Source of the DNA: Styela clava
Taxonomy: Eukaryota > Chordata > Ascidiacea > Stolidobranchia > Styelidae
Length of the DNA stretch: 64,000 nucleotides
NCBI RefSeq assembly: GCF_964204865.1
Contig: NC_135259.1
Location: 13,650,974-13,714,973 of the forward strand
Direction: 5' to 3'
A program made the translations under genes and the position numbers. Positions 14,901-26,012 of this stretch are shown piece after piece. Below the pieces are notes generated by a model, which searched no databases, had not been told where the DNA came from, and worked only from the letters and a program-made list of their open reading frames with translations. Numbering within the stretch: position 1 is the first letter of the stretch; every line of letters starts with the position of its first letter.

Positions 14901-17900
14901 ACTGTAGTTAAGCTAGTTATTGAAATTTGTGATTTCTCATATGCATATAATATGTCATTATATAAATTTTAAGATAAGTTCTCGTTTTCATTCATACAGG
15001 ATGTAGGTTATACAAAATGCAGATTTGCAGTTTTACCTTTCATAGTTGGTTTGATATAAGCAAACTGAACACCCGTATAGTATTCCACTTCGGAATTACT
15101 GCGTCGGCAACCTAAAAAAATGAATATAAACTTCCAGAAGTTAGATGTAGAAAGTATGTATAACCCTTTGCTTATTTAAACAATTTGTGCACCAAACGTG
15201 GGCACGGTGCCTAGTCCATAATATCTGTGTTAGAGTGGTAGGATAAAGACCATGCGGTCAGTCAAACCCTCGGCCAGAGTTTATGGAAAATTGAAAATGG
15301 TTGAGCAATGTCAAACCGTAAATAATTCGTTTATTCTGAAATAGTGTATTTTCATATATCGATGCTTCTGGAATTTTGTTTGGGAGACAAGTCTGAAAAC
15401 ATCCATAAATCTCAGTTTTAATAAGTCAATATTTGACGACACTGTTATAGCATATTTATGTAGACTTTTTACACTGAGTTCCTTGAATTGATTATGATGC
15501 AATACTAGAAGAAGTGACGTTTGCCTTGCTTAAACCGTGCTGAATTAGGTTTTAATTATTTAAGCATTGTTTAAAAATGACATTTGTCCGACTGACGTAT
15601 AACCAGATCAGATTAATAGTCAGTGTGTCAGCTCGATACAGACAACAATAACTTGGTAAGCATTTTCTGACAAGTACACCCTTGCCTTCTTAATCTGCTC
15701 TTGTGTGGTATTAAATTGTATATTCATTACGTATATATCATGGAAGGTCCTCGACAATCACCACAGATAAGCATCTACAATATACCAAATTCCAATCTGT
15801 CACAAAATTTGGCTCAACTCTTACCACCGGTAATTTTGCGAATCCCATCTCTCAACGGCCGTATATAATCTTCTCTCATCAGTCGAAACTGAACATCCAA
15901 ATAATGTTCATCACTGAAGTAAATTATTATTTAGTATTAATATAAATTAGGAAAAAGGGGAAAGTATTCCGATCAAAATTGTAACTAACTTTCACAATGC
16001 TTTATTTTGTTTTCAGAAGAAAATATTTCGAAAACAACCAATGCGTTTCAAATCCGGAATCCCTGACAAAATATATATAGGCTATGTATTGTTTTTATTG
16101 TTGTTTTTGTTATTAACGTTTTCTATTATTATTTTGAAACACAAAAGTATTTTGCTAATTTTTCATTGAGCGTTTAAATAAGTTCACTACGAGTATTAGA
16201 TAATTTTTTGATAGTGGCCAAACATAAAATACCATCATTCCCCAAATACTCCACATTACATGCGCAACAATAACAAGTACTTCGAAAATGGGATTCTTAG
16301 CTCCCGCTAGGGAAACTCGCACTCTGGCTTTCAAATATTGTAATGTGTATACCAAATACAAAGTACTATATGTGTATTTTCTCCGCAGAAACAAAATAAA
16401 CCGATTCAAAGAGAAAGCACATGACGGATAAAATATCTCAGTGCAGCAAAATTGAGAGATTCTATATTTTTACTTCATTATTGGCGTCGCATTGTACGAC
16501 TGAAAATCATCTTTGTCATCTATTTCAGTAGGCAAGTCAATTTCAGTATCTGTCAAATTCTCAGTTTCGTTTTCGGATGAACTGAAATAAACATGATAAA
16601 ACAATCATGTGAATAGTATTCTATGCAATGAGAAATACCTGTAACTAAATCATTGTCAAAATCAATAGTTTCATTGTTGAAACTCTGTTTGTTGTTATAA
16701 ACGGAGACTATATAAACCCAAAATTTGGGACTTGAATAAAAAATATAGCCCAGGTGCTGAATAATTCGCATTTGTCCTGCTGTGGTTTGTTTCGTCAACC
16801 TTTGCCTCAGATGAGCTAAAAGAGGGGGTCCTTATAGTCAGGTTTATTTTTCTAAATGTAAATCGCAAATAAAGTTGTTGGGCATGGTATTAGTTATAGA
16901 TGTCCATCCATAACATGAAAACAGTAGAATAACTGAAGCCTTCTTAAATTTAAGTGAGAATTAAATCGGATGATCACCATGGAGTTAAAAATTGTAACTC
17001 GGTTTCGCACCTCAAATGTGATATTGAATGACAAGTGTGACTGGAAATTAGAGATTTGAATTGATGAGAATTCAGAATTCGAAAGATGAGACCTCAGCAC
17101 GTTCTAATATCTTTTCTTACAGAGATGAAGGAAAATGGTGTACACGGGAAACCATTTAGTTTCGCCCCACTCAAAAATCACACAGCACGGTGTAGCACGC
17201 GGAAGCAGGAATGGCAATTTATGTATGTTCCATTTCACCCGGTAATCCTCCATAGAATGGCTATGTTTTTTATTTATTTATTGAACTATTGTCTCACCGC
17301 AGAATGATTGAAAGTATATGAGAATAAATCCAAATACCTCGGAATGTAAAATGTATAAAAAGCTAGACTAGCTCTCACTTCGCCATGGAAAGTAAAGGTC
17401 TGTCGTTCCAATCCAATGGTAATAATAATTAAAAACTAAAATAAGAAATTTTGATCAGAATTTATTTGAGCTTGTCTCGGAAGATGGTTTAAAAATTTCA
17501 GTTGGATTTGTCTGTTGTTAGATATCCTAGTATACAATACTACATTGGTTATATTAGATTTGAATTCCATGATTATATATACCGCATATTTATATAGGCT
17601 ATTAAATGTTACCCGTTGTCATGGTTCGTGAATTCCGCACAAATGGTGGAAATATATTGTACGGATTGTTTGATTCATTTTCGTAAAGCATTTTTATCGA
17701 CAATAAACCTTCGACCAAGTCTTTTGGATTTCTATCCACAACCACAGCAAATAAGAGAACTTTCTGTAATAATGAAGAAACAATAACTGAAATTGGCTGA
17801 GCTCTATCTCCAGTGAATGTCCAGTGAACTGAAGATGCAACATTGAGTAAAAAGTTAACATACCTCAAACTTATCTACAGTCTTTGATAGGCAGAGCAAG

Positions 17901-20900
17901 TCTCCACTGGATAATCGTTTCGTATTTGTCCACAATATATCTTTGAGATTTCCAGTGCTGAATTTAACTCTATATAATAAACCTGTAAAAGTTTATTTGA
18001 CTCCAAGTGTTTATATAGATCGTTTTGTTAAAATTTGGTTGCGCCTCTGGTGCAAAACTGAATTGTTATATTTGAAATTTAAGTATCGTGTGGGCGTTTC
18101 ATAGGAAATCTAAATGTCATTTGTTGATTCAGATCAGATCAAACTTATTACTTACAGATCGAAGAAGCTGCTTGAAATCTTATTGTTTTATTTTTGTTCA
18201 GATTTTTTCAGAGTCATATGAATTCTTAAGTTTCACTTAGACTTTCGCAGTTTTATCTTGATTCATGTGAACGTATAGTATTTTTCCTCGATGCTTGACA
18301 GCGACGTCACGCCGCCCTTCATTTTGGATTGCTTAGCCTCATTCCAGTGCGATTCGCATAGTCTACCGGAACTGTAGTTAAGCTAGTTATTGAAATTTGT
18401 GATTTCTCATATGCATATAATATGTCATTATATAAATTTTAAGATAAGTTCTCGTTTTCATTCATACAGGATGTAGGTTATACAAAATGCAGATTTGCAG
18501 TTTTACCTTTCATAGTTGGTTTGATATAAGCAAACTGAACACCCGTATAGTATTCCACTTCGGAATTACTGCGTCGGCAACCTAAAAAAATGAATATAAA
18601 CTTCCAGAAGTTAGATGTAGAAAGTATGTATAACCCTTTGCTTATTTAAACAATTTGTGCACCAAACGTGGGCACGGTGCCTAGTCCATAATATCTGTGT
18701 TAGAGTGGTAGGATAAAGACCATGCGGTCAGTCAAACCCTCGGCCAGAGTTTATGGAAAATTGAAAATGGTTGAGCAATGTCAAACCGTAAATAATTCGT
18801 TTATTCTGAAATAGTGTATTTTCATATATCGATGCTTCTGGAATTTTGTTTGGGAGACAAGTCTGAAAACATCCATAAATCTCAGTTTTAATAAGTCAAT
18901 ATTTGACGACACTGTTATAGCATATTTATGTAGACTTTTTACACTGAGTTCCTTGAATTGATTATGATGCAATACTAGAAGAAGTGACGTTTGCCTTGCT
19001 TAAACCGTGCTGAATTAGGTTTTAATTATTTAAGCATTGTTTAAAAATGACATTTGTCCGACTGACGTATAACCAGATCAGATTAATAGTCAGTGTGTCA
19101 GCTCGATACAGACAACAATAACTTGGTAAGCATTTTCTGACAAGTACACCCTTGCCTTCTTAATCTGCTCTTGTGTGGTATTAAATTGTATATTCATTAC
19201 GTATATATCATGGAAGGTCCTCGACAATCACCACAGATAAGCATCTACAATATACCAAATTCCAATCTGTCACAAAATTTGGCTCAACTCTTACCACCGG
19301 TAATTTTGCGAATCCCATCTCTCAACGGCCGTATATAATCTTCTCTCATCAGTCGAAACTGAACATCCAAATAATGTTCATCACTGAAGTAAATTATTAT
19401 TTAGTATTAATATAAATTAGGAAAAAGGGGAAAGTATTCCGATCAAAATTGTAACTAACTTTCACAATGCTTTATTTTGTTTTCAGAAGAAAATATTTCG
19501 AAAACAACCAATGCGTTTCAAATCCGGAATCCCTGACAAAATATATATAGGCTATGTATTGTTTTTATTGTTGTTTTTGTTATTAACGTTTTCTATTATT
19601 ATTTTGAAACACAAAAGTATTTTGCTAATTTTTCATTGAGCGTTTAAATAAGTTCACTACGAGTATTAGATAATTTTTTGATAGTGGCCAAACATAAAAT
19701 ACCATCATTCCCCAAATACTCCACATTACATGCGCAACAATAACAAGTACTTCGAAAATGGGATTCTTAGCTCCCGCTAGGGAAACTCGCACTCTGGCTT
19801 TCAAATATTGTAATGTGTATACCAAATACAAAGTACTATATGTGTATTTTCTCCGCAGAAACAAAATAAACCGATTCAAAGAGAAAGCACATGACGGATA
19901 AAATATCTCAGTGCAGCAAAATTGAGAGATTCTATATTTTTACTTCATTATTGGCGTCGCATTGTACGACTGAAAATCATCTTTGTCATCTATTTCAGTA
20001 GGCAAGTCAATTTCAGTATCTGTCAAATTCTCAGTTTCGTTTTCGGATGAACTGAAATAAACATGATAAAACAATCATGTGAATAGTATTCTATGCAATG
20101 AGAAATACCTGTAACTAAATCATTGTCAAAATCAATAGTTTCATTGTTGAAACTCTGTTTGTTGTTATAAACGGAGACTATATAAACCCAAAATTTGGGA
20201 CTTGAATAAAAAATATAGCCCAGGTGCTGAATAATTCGCATTTGTCCTGCTGTGGTTTGTTTCGTCAACCTTTGCCTCAGATGAGCTAAAAGAGGGGGTC
20301 CTTATAGTCAGGTTTATTTTTCTAAATGTAAATCGCAAATAAAGTTGTTGGGCATGGTATTAGTTAGCCAGTTATTTGTTTTAGAAAGCATGGAATTGAT
20401 GGTGGAGGAAGCCACCAGCAGTTACGTGAACCAAACTATCGCGGCAACCCTAACAATCCTCTGGTTCATAACTATTCCCGCATGAGATCCGAACCCACGC
20501 AGGGTAGTCAGAGGTGCCGCTTAGAGCGATGCACACCCGCCGAGTAACAGAGTCGAATTTTCCAGCTTTTCGGAGCCGGGGATCGGAATCAAAGTTCTGA
20601 ACACTTGGGATTTAGAATAGATTAAAATTGAAACAACAGGTCCTGTAGTGATTATCATATTTTAATGAATACAACATTTGCATTATTGAAAATTTTACCT
20701 ATCGAAAGAGGTAGTGATCTATATGAATGTAAAATTAATCCACGAAAAAAACTTTCGGGAAGTAAAAAATGGTAATCTGCGTGTTAAAAATTACTTATTT
20801 TCATGAATGTGATTACGACCTGTTATTGCATGGATTCAAAATCTTGGAATCACACTTTCTAAGCTTTTTAGGAGGCTCTTCATCACTTATAATTTCTCCA

Positions 20901-21182
20901 GCAGATAATCTGTGATAAAAAAAACACTATAAACGCAATAATACTGTACAATACCATGCTATAAGTGTACTTTTTTCAGGTTCAATTTTTCCAAAATTTA
21001 ACCCCTATATATACAACATTTACATACAATATTGTATACATTTGTATATTACAACATTTCAAAACCAAATAGCATGCCAATAATGGAAAAAAAAAATTAT
21101 ACTCGGTTGATATTTACCGTTCCTTGGCTGAGACCGTATCGACCTCCAATGAATTGCATTGAGGCATAGACAAATCATCCAT
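1135..21182 (-). CDS. ZNFX1: ZNFX1-like SF1 helicase with NFX1-type zinc fingers (29 exons)
   Basis: Reconstructed from 29 exons whose splice sites and phases agree and whose summed length, 4,701 nt, gives 1,566 residues plus stop. Order seen: short acidic N-terminus, the ZNFX1 pre-helicase region, a helicase core with GPPGTGKT (about residues 356-363), Walker B VEEAA (about 712-716) and motif VI SRAR (about 930-933), then a cysteine/histidine-rich NFX1 finger array (about 995-1260), and a final RZ-like finger. Family members bind RNA and act in small-RNA inheritance or antiviral sensing in animals; that role is inferred. It is shorter than human ZNFX1 (about 1,900 residues), mainly at the N-terminus. 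Introns hold a hAT element, and exons 3-7 lie in a tandem duplication. The exon 12 donor is uncertain. Details are in the block entries. Confidence 0.93.
3196..6289 (-). CDS. ZNFX1: ZNFX1-like gene, exons 19-24 (NFX1-type zinc fingers)
   Basis: Exons at 6136-6289, 5415-5602, 4636-4717, 4162-4301, 3508-3896 and 3196-3363. Exon 19 gives the post-helicase linker KLWRNIALKLEQ and a first Cys/His pair. Exons 20-23 encode repeated units such as CGHSCKTKYCHPG and CGHVCGGTCGSC, the spacing typical of NFX1-type fingers that coordinate zinc. Exon 24 encodes IQLEDCDHIF and CPKCSKPI, a conserved block after the array. All joins keep frame. Confidence 0.93.
5211..5227. repeat. AT microsatellite
   Basis: A short run of alternating A and T inside an intron of the ZNFX1-like gene (between exons 20 and 21). 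Confidence 0.85.
6675..7980 (-). CDS. ZNFX1: ZNFX1-like gene, exons 17-18 (helicase core)
   Basis: Exon 17 (7167-7980, 814 nt) is the longest exon and encodes most of the second helicase half: VEEAAEVLEA (Walker B, with Glu in place of the usual first Asp, as in the family), GDHQQLKPSPAVYELG (motif III), STQHRM (motif IV region), and VDGYQGEENDIILLS (motif V). Exon 18 (6675-6764) adds NRICVALSRAR, motif VI. With the Walker A in exon 10, all SF1/UPF1-type ATPase motifs are present and intact, so the helicase should be catalytically competent. Confidence 0.95.
8077..9599 (-). CDS. ZNFX1: ZNFX1-like gene, exons 13-16 (inter-motif region)
   Basis: Exons at 9498-9599, 9299-9373, 9094-9186 and 8077-8230. 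They encode the segment between helicase motifs I and II, including HWLGMP and a charged stretch ending RWSLYR, which is the ZNFX1-family approach to the second half of the helicase. Exon 13 ends at a GC donor (AAG then GCAAGT), the usual form of a rare GC-AG intron. All phases agree with neighbours. Confidence 0.88.
8474..8520. repeat. Short dispersed repeat, copy also near 46104-46140
   Basis: A stretch of about 45 bases around TTGCATTGTAAAAATATGG recurs near 46104-46140 with few changes. Part of its complement also appears in the repeats near 59795 and 62140. It is probably a fragment of a transposon family present several times in the window. Confidence 0.45.
10344..10782. mobile_element. 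Non-autonomous hAT-type element in a ZNFX1-like intron
   Basis: A 439-bp element with terminal inverted repeats beginning CAGGGGTCGACAACC and ending with the complement (GACCCCTG), followed inside by runs of cGGCCCGCGG. It is flanked by an 8-bp target duplication, ccgtacat on the left and tcgtacat on the right (7 of 8 match). Length, TIR type and 8-bp duplication fit the hAT superfamily. No transposase frame is present, so it would depend on another element. It lies in the intron between exons 12 and 13. Confidence 0.9.
11085..13391 (-). CDS. ZNFX1: ZNFX1-like gene, exons 8-12 (Walker A)
   Basis: Exons at 13293-13391, 12824-12961, 12175-12382, 11541-11758 and about 11085-11225. Exon 8 holds the family-typical YFEDYTHVL segment. 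Exon 10 holds the phosphate-binding loop GPPGTGKTHVG, and exon 11 begins the next helicase segment with LVVCRTNHALDQF, the motif Ia region. Phases match across exons 8-11. For exon 12 the acceptor is clear, but three in-phase donors are possible between about 11070 and 11100; 11085 is used here because it keeps the frame into exon 13. Confidence 0.88.
13429..16896 (-). repeat. Tandem duplication copy 1, with ZNFX1-like exons 3-7
   Basis: First unit of the 3,470-bp duplication. Exons 3-7 lie at 16474-16581, 15825-15913, 15037-15111, 14394-14512 and 14143-14293. All splice sites are intact. It adjoins exon 8 (13293-13391), so its left edge is the ancestral flank on that side. At the inner junction two bases (16897-16898) match neither parent flank. 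Exon 7 leaves phase 1 whereas exon 3 needs two preceding bases, so exon 7 of copy 2 joined to exon 3 of this copy shifts frame and stops after nine codons. Confidence 0.93.
16899..20366 (-). repeat. Tandem duplication copy 2, with ZNFX1-like exons 3-7
   Basis: Second unit of a 3,470-bp direct duplication; no base difference from 13429-16896 was noticed in the stretches compared by eye. On the minus strand it holds exons 3-7 at 19944-20051, 19295-19383, 18507-18581, 17864-17982 and 17613-17763. These encode an acidic linker, then the family-typical pre-helicase region (motifs YLDVQFRLMREDY and RNPKDLVEG). The right boundary falls inside a SINE that continues beyond 20366, so this is probably the ancestral flank. 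Exon 2 splices in frame to this exon 3. Confidence 0.93.
20351..20545 (-). mobile_element. tRNA-derived SINE, copy 1 (partial)
   Basis: Shares with 50775-51070 the blocks TTAGTTAGCCAGTTATTTG, GAACCAAACTA, and a GATCCGAACCCACGC box that is the complement of a tRNA B-box promoter. It is therefore a minus-oriented SINE. The left part is missing or diverged, and the tandem duplication boundary cuts through it at 20366. It sits in the intron between ZNFX1-like exons 2 and 3. Confidence 0.75.
20820..21182 (-). CDS. ZNFX1: ZNFX1-like gene, exons 1-2 (start codon)
   Basis: Exon 1 is 21118-21182 and begins at ATG (21182-21180), reading MDDLSMPQ. Exon 2 is 20820-20909 and carries an acidic stretch followed by a basic PPKKLRK patch that could be a nuclear signal. 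The exon 1 to 2 phase (two bases then one) restores an arginine codon. Exon 2 ends at a weak donor, GTCGTA, but its phase fits exon 3 exactly. The region is poorly conserved in the family, so the start is supported by splice phase rather than homology; an additional untranslated exon is possible. Confidence 0.7.
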
Positions 21183-23072
21183 AATAATATGGCAGTTGTC
21201 GCATTCAAAAAATAACTTTCTCGTCAGTGAAATGTCAGTTTATACCGTACTAATTTAGCAATCCAAAATGTTTCCCTTCAGGCTCAAGACCACTATACCG
21301 CAGTAACGTGACACATCTAAATATTATTTTCAATCTCTTCTTCCATTTTCTATTGGAAAGGAAATTATAGATGTAAAAACTTTGCTGTAAAGAAAACAAT
21401 AATGTTAATGTTTTTAAATAGTTTGATTTTTTGAATACTTATGATGCAAATCAGCAGAATAGTTAATTTATTTGCTCGTTTATAGACCCGATGCTGCAAT
21501 GAGTCAATAGGGCACCAGATTTTAGCCTTTTTTGGAAACGGAACCACAATAAACGATTTCTAAGATTCGATGAACCGTTGTACAATCGACTATGTGTACT
21601 TATGGGTATTTGATTGTGTTTATTGTTATAAGATACGTCAAACAAACAAATTTGCCGCAGAAAACTTGAAGATCTTTCACGGAACACAACTGAAACGCAC
21701 ATATTATAAGATTATCTTATGAGGGACAGTTGGATCTATCTGCGTATTCGCACTCTCGTGTTATTATGCACACGTTAGCAGAGTTTAACTCCGATCTTAA
21801 CTCATCGGAAGTCAATAAGCACCCAATGTATTGTGATGCCAAATGTTCGTATATTGTGAAAATGCACAATGGAATCCAAATACAGATATATTGAAATATA
21901 CTCTTCAACTTAATACAGTTAAAGAGTCGAATCCAAGCAGAAATCATAAGAACATGAAAACACACTACATCCCAACACTCGGACGGGACCGGAAACACAC
22001 GTCATCCAAATCGGTGTATACAAAGGAAGTTTGTTCACATAAAGCTACGGTTTGTATCTGTCGCAATGGCTAATAAAATCAGGGGGGCGGCTAGAATGAT
22101 TTTTTTTCATTGAATTCAACATACTAAAAATAGAAAAGTTAGTTAAATAAAATCCAAATTAAAATCCAAACTACAATCTACATTTGCTACAATATTATAC
22201 TGTGCATTTGATTATAGTTAAACAATAGACTTATAATAACATCGGTTTTTGGATTTTAAAGTAACCACGTAAAACGAATTACATCTCAGTATCCATGCGG
22301 TTAGGTGACTATGACCCCCCACCCCCAATTTATTTATTCAAGTCATTTTCAATACCATTCTGCACTACCACTATTCTCGAACAAAACCCTGACGTTTTCT
22401 AGCTATTTGTCAATAATTCTTTTTCCAAATGAACCAACTGAGAAATATGAAAATGTGCCCTTGTATAGCTTGGATAATTTAAACAGCGAAGTAAATTTGT
22501 AGACTAGAAAGATTCTTTAAGATATTTTTCGATATCAGTGGCGATTATTTTATCTAGCCATGTTCGGAGCAAAAGGCACGAGTAAGCCAAAAAATAAAAA
22601 GGATATCATCCGGACGTGCATCAATAGATATTTTCAAAATCATTTTCTGCTGAAAGCAACAAACTCTTGCTCATATCTCAATAATCGCAACTCGAAAGAA
22701 TATAAACTCAGCAATGAATAACTTATAGCTGTTGCAAACAAGCCAATACTCTAATCTGAACTGTGTGAATCAAGGAGTCGATTGAAAAATTTGAAACGGA
22801 AAATGAAAAGCACGAATTGAATGACTCTTTAGTTTCGGGTCGGGGAAACTCCCATACATGAAACCTGTGTTGAAACTATGTTATAAACACTGTTATACCG
22901 CCTTAGTCCCACCTTCGCTCATTGCGCGGCATAATAAAATCAAAGAGTTTGAGAAACATTCATTCTTTTGTAGGAAAACAAAAGGAGGCGTGAGATGTGG
23001 TTTCAGTAAATACATTACAAACGTCAATTGTTTTGGTATGTTTTAAGGTCATTCTCGCCAATGGTTTATGAC
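21183..23072. other. Intergenic, upstream of the ZNFX1-like start
   Basis: About 1.9 kb with no exon-like frame supported by splice sites or known motifs. It should contain the helicase gene's promoter and 5' UTR on the minus strand, but no TATA box or initiator could be assigned with confidence. A 54-codon frame at about 22560-22724 on the plus strand has no recognisable features. Confidence 0.5.
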
Positions 23073-23120
23073 AGGGGTGGCCAACCTACATTCGTCTGTG
23101 ATCGACTAAAATTCTCAAAA
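23073..23120. mobile_element. hAT-type left end (remnant)
   Basis: Begins CAGGGGTGGCCAACCT, a terminal repeat form seen in hAT elements, followed by a motif CGATCGACTGATTGG. No matching right end was found nearby, so only a remnant or a solo end is claimed. Confidence 0.5.
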
Positions 23121-23689
23121 TATTTCGCGATCGACTGATTGGTAATAAGGGCATACACAAAAACGAATGAGTACTTAATATAGAAATAACAACACACACG
23201 CACGCAATAATTTCACTGCTAACAATAAGCTCGGTTCTGTGGGTTCATTCTCAGTGAAATCGTCACAAAAAATTGCATTTTTATGTTTTATTAAATTTGA
23301 TTATGTAATTGTATCCGGAGTAAATGTTTCATCATTTATTTGAGATTTATTCAACAATTTTATTTCAGATCCAAGGCTTGTCTAATTTTAGCCGTAAGTG
23401 TTGAAAATCCCTCAAAAAAATTTGCCAAGTATCCATATTGTCTGTACAGCAAAAAATAAAAAATGTTCAAACATTAAATGTTACATGACTGATCAAACTT
23501 TATCTAATTTATGATTTACTTCAAGTCCGATTATTTGCTTGCCTTGAATGAATGGAATAAAAAAAGGGCATTCTTGTGTCACTACTACCGCAGCGAATAA
23601 AATGCATCACACTATTCTTGGAGTCAGACAATACCTTTCGCACACTGTAGAAGTCATTGTATACAATAGGATAGTTTGTCAATTATCAA

Positions 23690-25730
23690 TGTTTTATTTG
23701 TCATCACAAAAAACAAGCATATAGAAAACTGTTACAACAAAAGAAATACACTGATCATGTTAATTGTGTGACCGGAATTGCGAGGGACCTATAGAGGCCT
23801 TCACGCAGCGACCCCTAGCTGATGCAGGTTAGTATAAAAAGTAACTAAATGAGACACAACTACTGAATACCAGTAGTTGTGGCAGTATACATAATTGAGG
23901 CTACTGTGCAAATTATTTAACAAAATAAATATACAACCATCACGAGAGAATGCACTGAAGAGAGAAAATGGGAGGACAACAAGAAAAAATAATATAAAAC
24001 TTAAAGAGAATGCAAATTTGGCAAATGTAAAACTAAAAAACCATGGAAAACGAACAATAAGTTCAAAATATTTCTAACAAGTACAATTTTGAAAGTTTAT
24101 ATACAAATTAAAAAGAGGGAAAATTGCCACTCTAATCAGGTTACAGCAAAGAATATATTGCAAACAACACCGGTCTATTATGGTGTATAAAACTTGCAGT
24201 AAGGGAGATGAAACATGACATAGAAAAACTTGTCATAAAATTTGTAAATATAGGCAACACTGTCGAGTACCGGTACGTACTTCAATGGTTATAAGAAGAG
24301 TGATAGTTGCTGATGTACTTATCATTCAGATTGTTTTAAACATACCATACAATAGCGATCTAATGGCATTAGGTAAAACATTCCAGAGCTTCACATCCAT
24401 ATATTTGGTTGACTTCTGTGTTCTGCTTGACGAGTTCCTTTTGACGTGGAATGAACCTGACGAAGCTGATCTAGTGGAATGGGAATGGATATTACTCTGC
24501 TTGCTAAAAATTTCAGTGAATACTATAGGACGTTTACCATCAAAAGATTGGTGCATGAGTTTCAATATCTCGATTTCATGAATATGACAAAGTTTAACTA
24601 TGGTGCATCTGTGGTATAAAGGGTCAAGTCTAGACCGAAATGGTGCACAGCTCGGACTGCTTTTTGCATTTTGCAACACCTCCAATCTTCTAAGGAAAGT
24701 TGTTGAAGCGCTACCCCATGACATGATACCATACTGTAGATAAGACTGGAAAAGTGAAAAATGGACCATTTGAAGAGCTGGCATGGTAAGAAATTTTCTG
24801 AGTGTAAATAATATTCCGGGAGGACGGGCCAGCTTTCCAGCGATGTAGTTAATATGTGTGGCCCATTTTAATTGGTCATCAATATAGATGCCTAGGTATT
24901 TATAAGAGTTGACATTTTCAAGCTGAGCTTTATCAATGCTAACCTGAGAGTTTGAGTTTTTTCTTTATTTTGGGGGCTAATCAATAAGCATTTTGACTTT
25001 TCAATATTTATTGTGAGCTATTACTGGTCATCCAAGTTGCAATTTTTTGCATTTTACAGTTCATATGTAATTTCAAATCAACTAATAAAGCTGAACTTGC
25101 AAACAATTCGGTATCGTCAGCAAAGTGTTTGACAAGCGGCGTTTTAGTGGCGTCAGGAAGATCATTGACAAAAAGGAGGAACACCAATGAGCCAATTATC
25201 GAGCCTTGCGGAATTCAGTTGCAAGTTCGGAGGAACTTGATCCGATTTTTACACACTGCTGGCGAGAACTCAAATAGCTCTGGAGAAATTTTAGCGCATG
25301 ACCGCGAAAACCATAGTGACTCATTTTTCTGATTAGTATGCTATAATCAACGGTATCGAACGCTTTTTTGAGGTCGAGAAATATGACACTAATGTATTCC
25401 CTCTCTAACCGGTCATAAAAGTAAGTCATCATATCTAAAATTGCATGATTAGTAGAGTGCTTCTTCTGGAATCCAAACTGAGATTTGTTTATAATACTAT
25501 GTCGCTCTATGAATTGTGTTAGTCTAGCATGTAAAAGTTTTTTGAATACTATAGTCGATGTAGAAAGGACTGATATTGGGCGATAATTAGATGTACTTTC
25601 CCTATCGCCAGTCTTATAAACAGGTGATACTTTGGCGATTTTCAAACTATCAGGGAAAATTCCATGGTCTATAGAAGTCAAGACACGATACAAAAGAATA
25701 GTTTGTCAGTCAAGACATGCGATGTTCAGC
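23690..25730 (-). mobile_element. 5'-truncated LINE (L2/CR1/jockey-like) with degenerate reverse transcriptase
   Basis: Minus-strand reverse-transcriptase motifs are clear: NYRPISVLS, FLDLKKAFDTVDY, and the active-site FADDTE (near 25110). Downstream come KYLGIYIDDQLKW and a C-terminal segment with YGIMSWGSAS, the post-RT region of L2/CR1/jockey-type elements. The frame is broken near 25196 and elsewhere, so the copy is dead. The 5' portion (endonuclease) is absent. The 3' UTR, around 23690-24280, is shared with 48225-48700. Confidence 0.88.
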
Positions 25731-25743
25731 AGTTCATTTAAAC

Positions 25744-25790
25744 CACGGGTCGGCAAACTGCGGCCCGCGGGTCAAAGGCGATGTTTGCCC
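25744..25790. mobile_element. hAT-type end (remnant)
   Basis: GGGTCGGCAAACTGCGGCC followed by CGCGGG resembles the terminal repeat of the element at 10344-10782. No partner end or target duplication was found. It lies next to the 5' end of the LINE fragment. Confidence 0.5.
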
Positions 25791-26012
25791 ATGTCTCTAC
25801 GCTTTAACTGCGCCATCGCTACTGGTGGAGATTGAGTGTATCAGATTCCTACTTAATAACCAACGTCATGCTTGTCAGCCCACAACGAGGCTAAATACCA
25901 TGAAACGGTAACATTGATTAGTAGCAAGTGTATTCATGACTCAATGGATATTCGTGCAAATATTATGATATTCGGTTTTCAATCGTGGTTCATTGAGTTT
26001 ATTTTTCACAAG

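Noticed and set aside
16553-16798. Open frame considered as an exon upstream of exon 3 in copy 1 (and its twin at 20023-20268).
   Set aside because: Its possible donor leaves a phase that brings exon 3 out of frame, whereas exon 2 (20820-20909) fits exactly. The frame is mostly an antisense extension through an intron and exon 3.
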